NCBI GenBank assembly: GCA_965197575.1 | Contig: OZ240214.1 | Span: 3,100,001 to 3,164,000 of the forward strand | Source of the DNA: VXOI01 sp965197575 | Lineage (GTDB): Bacteria; Chloroflexota; Dehalococcoidia; Lucifugimonadales; UBA3495 | Reading direction: 5' to 3' | Length of the DNA stretch: 64,000 nucleotides | Shown: in pieces, positions 15,944 through 24,142 of the stretch | Numbering within the stretch: the stretch's first letter is position 1 | How the letters are laid out: the number at the start of each line of letters is the position of its first letter | Position numbers and translations under genes: made by a program | Notes under the pieces: generated by a model | The model's input: the letters and a program-made list of their open reading frames with translations, nothing else | Told to the model about the DNA's origin: nothing | Databases searched by the model: none

Positions 15944-17344
15944 TCAGAGGGCCAGCTTGCCGGGGTTCATTATGTTGTTGGGGTCGAGGGTGCGTTTCAG
16001 GTCGCGCACTACTTCGTGGGCCACGCCCAGCTCACGGGCCAGCAGGTGGACCAGCTTGACGCCGACGCCGTGGCAGTATTCCATAGTGCCGCCCATGTCT
16101 TGGCCCAGCTCGAGCACCCGGTCGACGGTCTTGGCCAAGCGCTCCCGGGCGTCGGGGCCCTCGCCGGAGTTTGGCGTCAGTAGCATGGAGAACTGCTCGG
16201 CCCTCCCCCAGATCGCGTATTCCACCGACTTGATCCCGGCCTCGGCCATGATCCGGTCGGCCTGACGCCGGTACTCCAGGACTTTGGAGACCGGCAGCGC
16301 CAGGTGCAGGTAGTCGAACCCGCGGCGGCTGCGCCAGCGGCTCCAGCGCACGCTGCGCGGCCGTCCCAAGGCGGTGGCCTGGTAGTTCTTGGCCGAGTCG
16401 CGGCGCACTTTCCAATATTCCTCGGTGGGGCCGGTGCCAAGGTACTGCCCGCCCGCCTCGCCGCAGACCAGCATCGCCCGGTTGGCGGCGGCGGCCACTC
16501 CCTCGGTGAATCCCTCGAAGAGCAGGTGCAACAGGATGCCCTCCTCTTCCTCGGTCAGGTCGAGCAGGGCAGGCTTTACGCCCAAGGCCAGCATTTCGGT
16601 AACGGCGTCGAATCCTTGGTCGAAGGAATCGAAGGCGAAGCTGGCGAACTGTTGGCTTTCGGGCAGCCGGAACACCCGGACCGTGGCCCGCGTGATGACG
16701 CCGAAAGCCCCCTCCGCGCCGATGAACAGGTGGTTCAGGTTCGGGCCCGCCGAGTACTTGGGGACGCTTCTGGTGGTGATGACCCGGCCGTCGGGCAGCA
16801 CCGCTTCCAGCCCCACCACCTGCTCGCCCATCGGGCCGTGGGCGCTGGCCCGGTAGCCCACGCCGTTGGTGGAGATCGTCCCGGCGACGGTGGCGATGGG
16901 AACGCTGTAGGGGTCGTGCCCCAGCATGAGCCCGTACTCGGCAACCGAGTGTTCCAGGTCTCCCAAAACGACCCCGGCCTCGGCCTCGGCGGTCAGGTCT
17001 TGGGGGCTGACGGCCAGCACGCGGTCCATGCGGTGCATGTCGAGAACGATGCCGCCCTGCACCGGCACCGTGCCGCCCATGACCCCGGTGCCGCCGCCGT
17101 AGGGGACGATGGGCAAGCGGTGTTCGTTGGCGAAGCGCACCGTGTCGGCGACCTCGGCGGTCGAGCCCGGGCGCACCACGGCGTCGGCCAATCGCTCGAA
17201 GGCGGCCTCCGCGCCGTAAGCGCGGGTCGGCGAGAGGGCGTCGCCGGTGTAACAATCGAGGTCGAAGGGGTCGGTGAGGACATTGCCCGGTCCGACAATG
17301 CGGGCCAGGGAGTCGAGCAGTGGGGCGGAAATGCGGTCAGGCAA
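15944..17344 (-). CDS. FAD-linked oxidase, GlcD/D-lactate dehydrogenase type
   Basis: A 466-residue flavoprotein of the VAO/PCMH superfamily. The FAD-binding part has VPYGGGTGVMGGTVPVQGG near residue 80 and ATVAGTISTNGVGYRASAHG near residue 150. The C-terminal half is the GlcD/LDH substrate domain, ending with LDPNNIMNPGKLAL. Such enzymes oxidise 2-hydroxy acids such as D-lactate or glycolate and pass electrons to a quinone or cytochrome. No iron-sulfur partner gene is adjacent. TTG 17344 is used just after the cysS stop, suggesting cotranscription with cysS-ispF-ispD. Confidence 0.9.
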   Translation of the reverse strand: MPDRISAPLLDSLARIVGPGNVLTDPFDLDCYTGDALSPTRAYGAEAAFERLADAVVRPGSTAEVADTVRFANEHRLPIVPYGGGTGVMGGTVPVQGGIVLDMHRMDRVLAVSPQDLTAEAEAGVVLGDLEHSVAEYGLMLGHDPYSVPIATVAGTISTNGVGYRASAHGPMGEQVVGLEAVLPDGRVITTRSVPKYSAGPNLNHLFIGAEGAFGVITRATVRVFRLPESQQFASFAFDSFDQGFDAVTEMLALGVKPALLDLTEEEEGILLHLLFEGFTEGVAAAANRAMLVCGEAGGQYLGTGPTEEYWKVRRDSAKNYQATALGRPRSVRWSRWRSRRGFDYLHLALPVSKVLEYRRQADRIMAEAGIKSVEYAIWGRAEQFSMLLTPNSGEGPDARERLAKTVDRVLELGQDMGGTMEYCHGVGVKLVHLLARELGVAHEVVRDLKRTLDPNNIMNPGKLAL

Positions 17345-17348
17345 GTCG

Positions 17349-18728
17349 TCAGATGGTGGGCCGGAATTCCCAGACCGGGCCGTTGGCGGTGTCTTCCACC
17401 ACCACGCCGCGGCGTTCCAACCCTTCGCGTATCTTGTCGGCCTGCTCGTATTGCTTGGCTTGGCGCAGCTCCGACCGCGTCTCCAACAGTAGCTCGATGA
17501 AGGGGCCGACGGCCCGGTGGTCCTCGTTGCCGGCGGTCCGGTCTTGGAAGGTCAAGCCGAGGATGCCGCCCAAACTTCGCAGGCCGCCCTGTGCGCCGTC
17601 CACCGGCCGCCCGGCGTCGCGGCCGCGGTTGATCTCCCGGGCCAAGTCGAACAACGCCGCCAGCGCTCGGGGCGTGTTCAGGTCGTCGTCCATCGCCCGG
17701 ATGAACTGCGCATGGTAGGGGGCTGGGTCGACCGGACTGCCGTCCGACCCGTCGACCGGGTTCAGCGCGTGACGCAGCCGGTCCAGGCTCCTTTCCATGG
17801 CCGCGCAGCCTTCCTCGGTGTAGCTGAGGGGACTGCGGTAGTGAGAACTGAGGAAGTAGAGGCGCATGGCGTCGGGTGAGTACCGGGACAGGGCATCCTC
17901 CACCGACACCAGGTTGCCCAGCGACTTGCTCATCTTGTCTTCGCCCAGCCTGAGCAGACCGTTGTGGACCCAGTACCGAGAGAAGGGCGCGGTGCCGGTC
18001 GACGCCTCGCTCTGGGCGATTTCGTTTTCGTGATGGGGGAACACCAGGTCCTGGCCGCCGCCGTGGATGTCGAGGGTTTCGCCCAAGTAGGTCATCGACA
18101 TGCTGCTGCACTCGATGTGCCAGCCTGGACGGCCCGGCCCCCAAGGGCTGTCCCACGACGGCTCGCCGGGGCGGGCGCCCTTCCACAGGGCGAAGTCCAT
18201 GGGGTGTTCCTTGTTTTCGTCTATCTCCACCCGGCTGCCGGCCTGCATCCCCTCCAGGGTGCGGTGGCTCAGCTTCCCGTATTCCGCGCTCTTCTCGACC
18301 CGGAAGTAAACGTCGCCGCCGGTGGGGTAGGCGTAGCCCTCCCGCACCAGCGTCCCGATGGTCTCCAGGATCGGCCCGATTTCGCGGGTGGCGCGAGGGT
18401 AGACGTGGGCGCGCTGAATGTTCAGGGCGTCCATGGTGCGGAAGAAGTCCTGGATGAACTCCTCGGCCAACTCCTCAAAGCCGAGGCCCTGCTCTTGGGC
18501 CCGGAGGATGATCTTGTCGTCCACGTCGGTGAAGTTCTGGACGTGGCGCACCTCAAACCCCAAGTGCTCCAGATACCGGCGCAACACGTCAAAGGCCACG
18601 TAGCTCAAGGCGTGGCCGACGTGGGTCGAGGAATAGGGAGTAACGCCGCAGACGTACATCTTTACGGTCTGGCCGTCGGCGGGGGCGAACTCGGAGGTGT
18701 CGCCGGTTAGCGTGTTATACAGCTTCAT
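17349..18728 (-). CDS. cysS: Cysteine--tRNA ligase
   Basis: A 459-residue class I aminoacyl-tRNA synthetase. The zinc-binding Cys of VCGVTPY precedes the HIGH-type motif STHVGHAL, then come the family segments FTDVDDKII and GWHIECSSMS, the second zinc site with HHENEIAQSE, and the KMSKS motif in EDKMSKSLGN. The C-terminal anticodon-binding region is normal in length. It attaches cysteine to tRNA-Cys. The ispF gene lies 12 bp upstream on the same strand, the well-known ispD-ispF-cysS order. Confidence 0.97.
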   Translation of the reverse strand: MKLYNTLTGDTSEFAPADGQTVKMYVCGVTPYSSTHVGHALSYVAFDVLRRYLEHLGFEVRHVQNFTDVDDKIILRAQEQGLGFEELAEEFIQDFFRTMDALNIQRAHVYPRATREIGPILETIGTLVREGYAYPTGGDVYFRVEKSAEYGKLSHRTLEGMQAGSRVEIDENKEHPMDFALWKGARPGEPSWDSPWGPGRPGWHIECSSMSMTYLGETLDIHGGGQDLVFPHHENEIAQSEASTGTAPFSRYWVHNGLLRLGEDKMSKSLGNLVSVEDALSRYSPDAMRLYFLSSHYRSPLSYTEEGCAAMERSLDRLRHALNPVDGSDGSPVDPAPYHAQFIRAMDDDLNTPRALAALFDLAREINRGRDAGRPVDGAQGGLRSLGGILGLTFQDRTAGNEDHRAVGPFIELLLETRSELRQAKQYEQADKIREGLERRGVVVEDTANGPVWEFRPTI

Positions 18729-18740
18729 TGTCGGTTCTGG

Positions 18741-19241
18741 TCAGGTCCGGGCGTCCGAGACAATACAGGCGACCGCGCAGGCCGCGATTCCTTCCGCCCG
18801 GCCCACGAATCCCAGGTAGTCTGTGGTGGTCGCCTTGATGCTCACACGATCGATAGGCACGGCGAGGACTCTGGCGGCTTGCTCCTTCATGCCCGGAATG
18901 AAGGGGCCGAGCCTGGGATTTTGCGCCAACATTGTAGCATCCACGTTTGATACCCGCCAACCGGCCTCGCCGAGCAACGCGGACACCCGTTCGAGCAGGA
19001 CGAGGCTGGAGATGTCCTTGTATTTCGGATCGCCGGAAGGGAAGTGCTGCCCCTTGTCTCCCAGGTTTGCCGCTCCCAGCAGGGCGTCCATCACAGCGTG
19101 AACCAGCACGTCGCCGTCGCTATGCCCGGCCAGCCCGCGGTCGTGGGGAATCTCCACGCCGCCCAAGACCAGCCGACGGCCCTCACTCAGCGGGTGGGAG
19201 TCGAAACCGATGCCGACCCTGAAATCCAAAGGCCGGTCCAA
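18741..19241 (-). CDS. ispF: 2-C-methyl-D-erythritol 2,4-cyclodiphosphate synthase
   Basis: A 166-residue enzyme of the non-mevalonate (MEP) isoprenoid pathway. The zinc ligands of the family are in GFDSHPL (Asp, His) and in HSDGDVLVHAVMDALLGA (His); the GDKGQHFPSGDPKYK and KATTTDYLGFVGRAEGIA segments complete the signature. The family works as a homotrimer. It begins at TTG 19241, one base before the ispD stop, so translation is probably coupled; a TTG four codons later is a possible alternative. Confidence 0.96.
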   Translation of the reverse strand: MDRPLDFRVGIGFDSHPLSEGRRLVLGGVEIPHDRGLAGHSDGDVLVHAVMDALLGAANLGDKGQHFPSGDPKYKDISSLVLLERVSALLGEAGWRVSNVDATMLAQNPRLGPFIPGMKEQAARVLAVPIDRVSIKATTTDYLGFVGRAEGIAACAVACIVSDART

Positions 19242-19242
19242 G

Positions 19243-19947
19243 TCAGCGGGACCTGGCCCGGAGGAACGACTCGGCGACGATGAGGTCGTCGGCGGTGGTG
19301 ACCTTGATGTTCTCGTAGGAGCCTTGGAACATTCGCACCGGGTGGCCCAACGCCTCCACCATCGCGGCGTCGTCGGTGACCGGCCGGGCGCAGGCGGCGT
19401 GAGCCTGCATGAGCAGGTCGTAGGCGAACACCTGCGGCGTCTGGGCGCTCCAAAGCAGGGAGCGGTCGGGCGTTTCCTCCACCAGGCCGCTGGCCGACAC
19501 CCGCTTGATGGTGTCTTTCACTGGCACCCCCGCCACCGCCGCGCCGTCCCGCCCAGCCTCGAGTCCCCGCTCCAGTACGTCTTCGTCCAGGCAGGGCCGC
19601 GCGCCGTCATGCACCATCACCAGATCGCAGGGGGCCAGGCGCTCCAGCCCGTTTAGCACCGAGTCCTGTCGGCGTTCGCCCCCGGCGCAGACGTGGCCCA
19701 CCTTCCGGTAGCCCCTGGACTCCACCAACTCCCGGCCCGTTTCCAGTGAGTCCTCCGCCAGCACGAGGACTATTTCGTTGACAGGCGCGAACCACTCGAA
19801 CCGGTCCAGGGTATGGGCGATCAAGGGCAGGCCCAGCACAGAGGCGAAGGTCTTGTCCACGCCGCCCATGCGAGTGCTGCGCCCTGCGGCCACCACCACC
19901 ACCCCCAAGGTGAATGGTGAATTGGTTGTCTCTGCTTCACCATTCAT
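19243..19947 (-). CDS. ispD: 2-C-methyl-D-erythritol 4-phosphate cytidylyltransferase
   Basis: A 234-residue nucleotidyltransferase that makes CDP-methylerythritol in the MEP pathway. The N-terminal VVVAAGRSTRMGGVDKTF binds CTP; VMVHDGARPCLDEDVLERG and a VKDTIKRV segment are family motifs. The first 12 or so residues (MNGEAETTNSPFT) are encoded by one arm of a palindromic heptad repeat, so either the repeat inserted at the start codon or translation begins later, at the GTG or TTG codons of LGVVVVAAG. The gene precedes ispF and cysS. Confidence 0.94.
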   Translation of the reverse strand: MNGEAETTNSPFTLGVVVVAAGRSTRMGGVDKTFASVLGLPLIAHTLDRFEWFAPVNEIVLVLAEDSLETGRELVESRGYRKVGHVCAGGERRQDSVLNGLERLAPCDLVMVHDGARPCLDEDVLERGLEAGRDGAAVAGVPVKDTIKRVSASGLVEETPDRSLLWSAQTPQVFAYDLLMQAHAACARPVTDDAAMVEALGHPVRMFQGSYENIKVTTADDLIVAESFLRARSR

Positions 19948-19963
19948 AATTCACCATTCCCTA
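19904..19963. repeat. Palindromic heptad repeat overlapping the ispD start
   Basis: The arms GGTGAATGGTGAATT and ATTCATAATTCACCATT face each other around about 16 bp. They are built from variants of the heptad GTGAATG and resemble copies near 34.6 and 48.7 kb. The ispD start codon lies within the right arm. Confidence 0.66.
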
Positions 19964-21031
19964 GCCGCCCTTGGGTTGGGCGAAGATTATGCGCCCGGCG
20001 GCGGTCTGCAACACCCTGGTGACCAGCACGTTGTGGAAGGTGTTGATATAGCGGCGGCCCCCCTCGATGACCACCATCGTGCCGTCGTCGAGGTAGGCCA
20101 CGCCCTGCCCGGCCTCCTTGCCTTCCTGCACGACGTTCACCCGCAGCTCCTCCCCCGGCAGCACGATGGACTTCAGGGCGTTGGCTAGCTCGTTGACGTT
20201 CAGCACCTGCACGCCCTGAATCTCGGCTACCCGGTTCAGGTTGTAATCGGTGGTCAGGATGGATGATTTCATGCTCCGGGCCAACTGCACCAAGCGGGCG
20301 TCGACTTCGAGGCCGTTTTCCAAGCCCGCGTCCAGCACTTGCAGGGGCACCGTATCGTCCTTCTGGAGGCGCTGCAAGACCTCCAGCCCGCGGCGGCCCC
20401 GGTTGCGGCGCAACGGGTCGCTGGAGTCGGCGATGTGGCGCAGTTCGTCCAGCACGAACCTGGGCACCACGAAAGAGCCTTCCAGAAAGCCGGTAATGGT
20501 CAGGTCTGCGATGCGCCCGTCGATGATGGCGCTGGTATCGACGAGTATGATGCCGTTGCGGGCGGAGTCGGCGGACGAGGGGGCGTTGGCGGCGTTATCC
20601 AGACCGGGCAGGATGGCGCGGACGTCGCGGGAGCGTTGCACCCCCAGCCACAGCCCGGCCCCGCCCAAGAGAAAGCTCACGACGATGGGAGCGATCCAAC
20701 TCGCCCACCCCCCGATGGTGTAGAGGGGAATGGACACCAACGACGCCACGATCAGCCCGATCAGCAGGCCGGCCGTGCCCGCCACCAAGGTTGGCCCCGG
20801 CAGGGCGGCGATGTACTCGGCGCTCTTGCGCCCCGGTTTGAGGGTCACGAAGGGGGTAATCACACCGCCGATCACGATTCCGGCCACGGTGCAGACCAGC
20901 CCCCAAGGAAGAAAGGCCCCGTTTGGGGAAAGAGCGGAAATATTAAAACTAATCCACCAACCGAGAGCCCCCAAACCGGCCGCGCCCAAAGCCCTGAAGA
21001 TCCACAGGGCTATCAATTGCTCCACCTCCAT
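19961..21031 (-). CDS. Membrane-anchored PIN/TRAM domain protein (YacL-like)
   Basis: The protein has about four N-terminal membrane helices, then a PIN ribonuclease-like domain with the acidic residues in LVDTSAIIDGRIADL, RFVLDELRHIADSSD and LTTDYNLNRVAE, and a C-terminal TRAM RNA-binding domain (EELRVNVVQEGKEAGQGVAY). YacL-type proteins are common next to ispD. A frame is open up to 21160, but a perfect intrinsic terminator lies at 21104-21127 inside that extension, so the MEVEQLIALW start at 21031 is preferred; the nominal longer product would have 399 residues. The enzymatic role in Chloroflexota is untested. Confidence 0.86.
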   Translation of the reverse strand: MEVEQLIALWIFRALGAAGLGALGWWISFNISALSPNGAFLPWGLVCTVAGIVIGGVITPFVTLKPGRKSAEYIAALPGPTLVAGTAGLLIGLIVASLVSIPLYTIGGWASWIAPIVVSFLLGGAGLWLGVQRSRDVRAILPGLDNAANAPSSADSARNGIILVDTSAIIDGRIADLTITGFLEGSFVVPRFVLDELRHIADSSDPLRRNRGRRGLEVLQRLQKDDTVPLQVLDAGLENGLEVDARLVQLARSMKSSILTTDYNLNRVAEIQGVQVLNVNELANALKSIVLPGEELRVNVVQEGKEAGQGVAYLDDGTMVVIEGGRRYINTFHNVLVTRVLQTAAGRIIFAQPKGG

Positions 21032-21103
21032 CGCGGCGGCGAATCGGGCCGCCCCGACCGACTCCGCCTCTATTCTCTGCCATAACCCCGGTTGCAGGCA
21101 CAT

Positions 21104-21127
21104 AAAAAGGCGGTCTTTCAACCGCCT
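21104..21127 (-). terminator. Intrinsic terminator upstream of the PIN/TRAM gene
   Basis: On the minus strand the stem AGGCGGT (loop TGAAAG) ACCGCCT is followed immediately by TTTTT. This is a textbook rho-independent terminator. No protein gene precedes it on this strand for about 900 bp, so it ends either a read-through transcript from the methyltransferase gene at 22037, an unannotated RNA, or acts as an attenuator in the leader of the PIN-ispD-ispF operon. Confidence 0.75.
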
Positions 21128-21160
21128 CCAAACAAGCCCAAACAACCCCATGAAAGACAC

Positions 21161-21584
21161 GGATACCCGAATTTGGTAGTGCTTGGACAGCCCCCTAAGT
21201 CCGGTTGCCCATGAACTGCTCGATCAAAAACGAAAGAAAACCTTACTATAAAGAATATCACAACAGCCTAATGCGGGAAACCTGAGCCAAACGGCATCCA
21301 GGACGATTGCAAAGTCCCCTTTCATCACCCCAACCCAACAGTAACTCCCCAATCCCCTTGCCAACCCCGAATACACCTCCCTACCATAATACCTGCCACA
21401 CTCAAACCCAACCCGCCACCGAGGCGACAGGTATCCAATGCCCATAAACCACCCCGCCCCATTCGTAATTCCCATCCCATCCCCGCCAGCGGCCCGGAGC
21501 GGGAGAAAATGTCCGGAAATGTCCGGGAATGTCCGGGAAATCGAAAAATCCCCAAATAAGCCCCGCAAGGAGAACCTTAACCGA
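21161..21584. other. Long non-coding stretch with strong strand asymmetry and 10-bp repeats
   Basis: No convincing protein gene is seen here. From about 21290 to 21480 the plus strand is rich in C and A with very few G. From 21507 to 21541 there are three adjacent copies of a 10-bp unit, GTCCGG(A/G)AAT. The stretch ends just before the small gene at 21585. Confidence 0.55.
21507..21541. repeat. Three tandem 10-bp repeats
   Basis: The unit GTCCGG(A/G)AAT occurs three times in a row, starting at 21511, 21521 and 21531, with AAAT also in front of the first copy. The regular spacing of about one helical turn is suited to a protein that binds on one face of the DNA. It lies about 50-75 bp upstream of the small ORF at 21585. 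Confidence 0.75.
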
Positions 21585-21893
21585 ATGAACGACCTGAGAC
21601 GTCGCGTCAACGCCCTGCGCCGCAAAATGGCCCGCGCCCTTGCCGTCGTCCGGCTCCGCCCGCTGGCCCGGGAATTTTGCGACCAATGGGACTCGGCCCT
21701 CTCCGGCTCCCAACCCCTGCCCGAACCCCATTCCTTTATCCGCCGGGTGGCCCAGGCCGGGTTCCGCCTCCCCACCTTCATGGCGGCCCACCGCTACCTG
21801 GAGCGGTGCCGCCGCCAAAACGCCCTTCCCAACTGCTATGAACTCGTCCGCTCCCTTCTCCCCTGGTCCGCGGCCTTCGTCCCGGCAGGGTAG
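21585..21893 (+). CDS. Small basic protein of unknown function
   Basis: A 102-residue protein starting MNDLRRRVNALRRKMARALA. It is basic, predicted mostly helical and has an aromatic/hydrophobic pattern (FCDQWDSALSG, FIRRVAQAGFRLPTFMAAHRYLERC) that looks like a folded domain rather than random sequence. I recall no named family. AAGGAG lies about 12 bp before the ATG. A frame extends upstream to 21438, but that part encodes the 10-bp repeats. Isolated between minus-strand genes, it may belong to a small mobile or regulatory unit. Confidence 0.58.
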   Translation: MNDLRRRVNALRRKMARALAVVRLRPLAREFCDQWDSALSGSQPLPEPHSFIRRVAQAGFRLPTFMAAHRYLERCRRQNALPNCYELVRSLLPWSAAFVPAG

Positions 21894-22036
21894 GACCATT
21901 GCCAAGCCGGTTGACAGTGGTATTGCAGAGTTGAAATGCTGCCTGACGCCAGCCACGGTAAAGCTGACCGCAGTTCCTATATGTCATCATGTACAAGTCA
22001 TGAAGTGACTTTGCAATCGTCCTGAAACGGCATCCG

Positions 22037-22792
22037 CTAGCTGCCCGCGGTTTTCAAAGCGTAAAGCGCCACCGCTACCGCCGTGGCCAGATTGAGGCTC
22101 GACACGCCCGGCGTCATCGGGATGGCCAGTCTGTGCCCTGCCATCGCCAGCAGCTCCCGGCTCGACCCCCGGCGTTCTGTGCCGAAGGCGATCACGGCGT
22201 CGGCGGGCGCCGGCGCCCACGGCATGGGGTCGCCTTGCGGGTCCACGACCGCCAGCGTCCGGCCGGTCGGGATGACCAAGCCCGACAGCGACTCGGCCCG
22301 GGCCACCGGCAGGGCGAACTGCAAACCCACCCCGGATACGATGGCTGCCGGATGCCACGGGTCCTGCGCCCCGGTAGTGACCAATCCAGCCGCGCCAGCC
22401 GCCGCCGCTACCCGCACCGCCGCGCCGATGTTGAACGGGTTGCGCGGGTTTTCCAGCAGCACGACCAGCCCGCTCCGGTCGCGCACCACGTCCGCCGCCG
22501 ACACCGTGGGCCGACGGGCAATGGCGACCACCCCGGTATCGGGCGCGACCGGGGAAAGCTGGCGGAATGTTGCTTCGTCCACCGGCGCGGCCAGCCCAAC
22601 CAGAGCGTCGGCCACGTCGGGCGCAAACTCTTCGGCCAACCGGCGCACCCGCCCCAGGTCGGACGCGGCTGCCTCGACCACCTGCGCCCCGAAGCGGAGC
22701 GCGTGTTTTAACGGGTGAATACCGTCCAGCACCGCCAGAGAAGGGTCCCTCCGGGCCTGCCGGTAGCGGTCAACCAGCGAGTGTTCAACCAT
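22037..22792 (-). CDS. TrmH/SpoU family RNA 2'-O-methyltransferase
   Basis: A 251-residue SPOUT methyltransferase. The three SpoU motifs are present: ENPRNPFNIGAAVR (near 125), FGTERRGSS (near 205) and IPMTPGVSSLNLATAVAVAL (near 225). The N-terminal about 110 residues form the substrate-binding extension seen in rRNA or tRNA methyltransferases of the TrmH group. SAM binds in the trefoil knot formed by motifs 2 and 3. The exact RNA target cannot be told. It stands alone on the minus strand with the divergent esterase gene 32 bp away. Confidence 0.9.
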   Translation of the reverse strand: MVEHSLVDRYRQARRDPSLAVLDGIHPLKHALRFGAQVVEAAASDLGRVRRLAEEFAPDVADALVGLAAPVDEATFRQLSPVAPDTGVVAIARRPTVSAADVVRDRSGLVVLLENPRNPFNIGAAVRVAAAAGAAGLVTTGAQDPWHPAAIVSGVGLQFALPVARAESLSGLVIPTGRTLAVVDPQGDPMPWAPAPADAVIAFGTERRGSSRELLAMAGHRLAIPMTPGVSSLNLATAVAVALYALKTAGS

Positions 22793-22824
22793 GAATGATA
22801 GAATAGCACTCCCAGGAGTAAGAG

Positions 22825-23664
22825 ATGGTTACGCCAAGCAACCCAATCCCCCCGCCATCCCCCGGCGCGGGCGACTACCTGGAGCAAGCGATGGCCTGGT
22901 CCGAGCAGGTCCGCGCCCAGACCCGCTGCGAACTGGACATCGCCTACGGGCCGGACGAGCGGCAGAAGCTGGACCTGTACCTGCCCGATGCCGGGACGAC
23001 CGCGCCTGTACTGATGTTCATGCACGGCGGCTATTGGGTCATCGGCCACAAGGACCTGCTCGGCTTCATGGCCCCCGCGCTGACCCAAGCGCCCGCCATC
23101 CTGGTGTCCGCCGGTTACCGCCTCGCGCCCGGCGCGAAGCACCCGGAGCAGGTGGACGACTGTCGCGCCGCCCTGAAATGGGTCTACGAAAACATCTCCG
23201 GCTACGGCGGAGACCCGGAGCGGCTGTTCGTCGGCGGCCATTCGGCCGGGGGGCATCTGGCCGCGATGATTGCCTTGCAGCCCGGGGCGCTGGAAGCGTT
23301 GGGACTGCCGGGCGGCGTGATCAAGGGCTGCTTCCCGGTCAGCGGCGTTTTCGACGTTACCGATGCTCCGCCGGAGCGGCAGGAGGCTTTCTTGTCCTCC
23401 CCCGGCCACGCGCGGGAGGCCAGCCCGCTGTACAACGTCGAGGGGAACACGACGCCGTTCCTGCTCGAGATCGGGGAGGACGATTTCCCCAATCTGCGGA
23501 GCCAGCACGTCGAGATGATGCGTTCCCTGCACAGCCAGGCCGGGTACGTGGAAGAGATGGAAAGGCAGGGCCACAACCACTTCCTGATTAGCCTGGACCA
23601 CGCCGACCCCAAAAGCCCTTGGACCGCCCGCGTCCGCCAGTGGATGACTCTGCCTCCCGGATGA
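22825..23664 (+). CDS. Alpha/beta hydrolase, esterase or kynurenine formamidase-like
   Basis: A 279-residue serine hydrolase. HGGYW near residue 70 is the oxyanion-hole HGG motif, GGHSAGGHLA near 135 holds the nucleophile Ser in GxSxG, and an Asp (IGEDDF) plus His (GHNHFL) near the C-terminus complete the triad. The DIAYGPDERQKLDLYLP opening matches the kynurenine formamidase/carboxylesterase branch. No tryptophan-degradation genes are nearby. The 3' 77 bp overlap the DUF1232 gene on the opposite strand. Confidence 0.9.
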   Translation: MVTPSNPIPPPSPGAGDYLEQAMAWSEQVRAQTRCELDIAYGPDERQKLDLYLPDAGTTAPVLMFMHGGYWVIGHKDLLGFMAPALTQAPAILVSAGYRLAPGAKHPEQVDDCRAALKWVYENISGYGGDPERLFVGGHSAGGHLAAMIALQPGALEALGLPGGVIKGCFPVSGVFDVTDAPPERQEAFLSSPGHAREASPLYNVEGNTTPFLLEIGEDDFPNLRSQHVEMMRSLHSQAGYVEEMERQGHNHFLISLDHADPKSPWTARVRQWMTLPPG

Positions 23665-24079
23665 GTTCGGCGATCACGTCGCGCGGGGTGGACCGGATGA
23701 TCACTACCAGAGCCAGCAGCGCGAAGGCCACGTCGTCCAGGAAAATCCCCGGCAGCAGGTCGATGGGGCTGGCGATGTAGAGGACGACGATGACCGGAAG
23801 CCCACGCACCCACCACGGCACCCGCCGGTCGAAGACGAGCAGCCGGAAGAAGGCGAGCTTATTCCAGGCCCGCAACCTGACGAACGAAGCATACGGCTCC
23901 CGCCTGCTCAGGTAGCGGATGATGCCGTAGGCGAGCGCCGCCGCCGCCAACGCCCCAACGACAATCCCGGCTATCAGATTAGTCCAGGACAATCCCGTTT
24001 CACCTGCCCGGTTTCGCTTGTCGGAGACAGTCCCCTCTCCCGCGGTGAGAGGGCGATCTGAGAGACCCGGCCAACGCAA
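23588..24079 (-). CDS. DUF1232 membrane protein
   Basis: A protein of up to 163 residues. The DUF1232 core is visible at about residues 90-140 (VIVVLYIASPIDLLPGIFLDD), where the SPIDLLP motif is diagnostic. A membrane helix lies near the N-terminus (LIAGIVVGALAAAALAYGII). The function of the domain (YkvA-like) is unknown. The first 25-30 residues come from a TTG start and look poorly conserved; TTG 23992 is an alternative. The gene converges on the esterase gene and overlaps it by 77 bp. Confidence 0.75.
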   Translation of the reverse strand: MRWPGLSDRPLTAGEGTVSDKRNRAGETGLSWTNLIAGIVVGALAAAALAYGIIRYLSRREPYASFVRLRAWNKLAFFRLLVFDRRVPWWVRGLPVIVVLYIASPIDLLPGIFLDDVAFALLALVVIIRSTPRDVIAELIREAESSTGGRGRSKGFWGRRGPG

Positions 24080-24142
24080 TCCTCCCGGTTGTTGACCGGG
24101 CGCCGGCTATTGCTCAAAATACGTCGGCAGGAGGGATAGAGC

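Noticed and set aside
16304..17500. 398-residue open frame on the plus strand
   Set aside because: It is antisense to the FAD-linked oxidase and the end of cysS. Its translation is low-complexity (Gly, His, Ala, Arg), typical of GC-rich shadow frames, with no recognisable motif.
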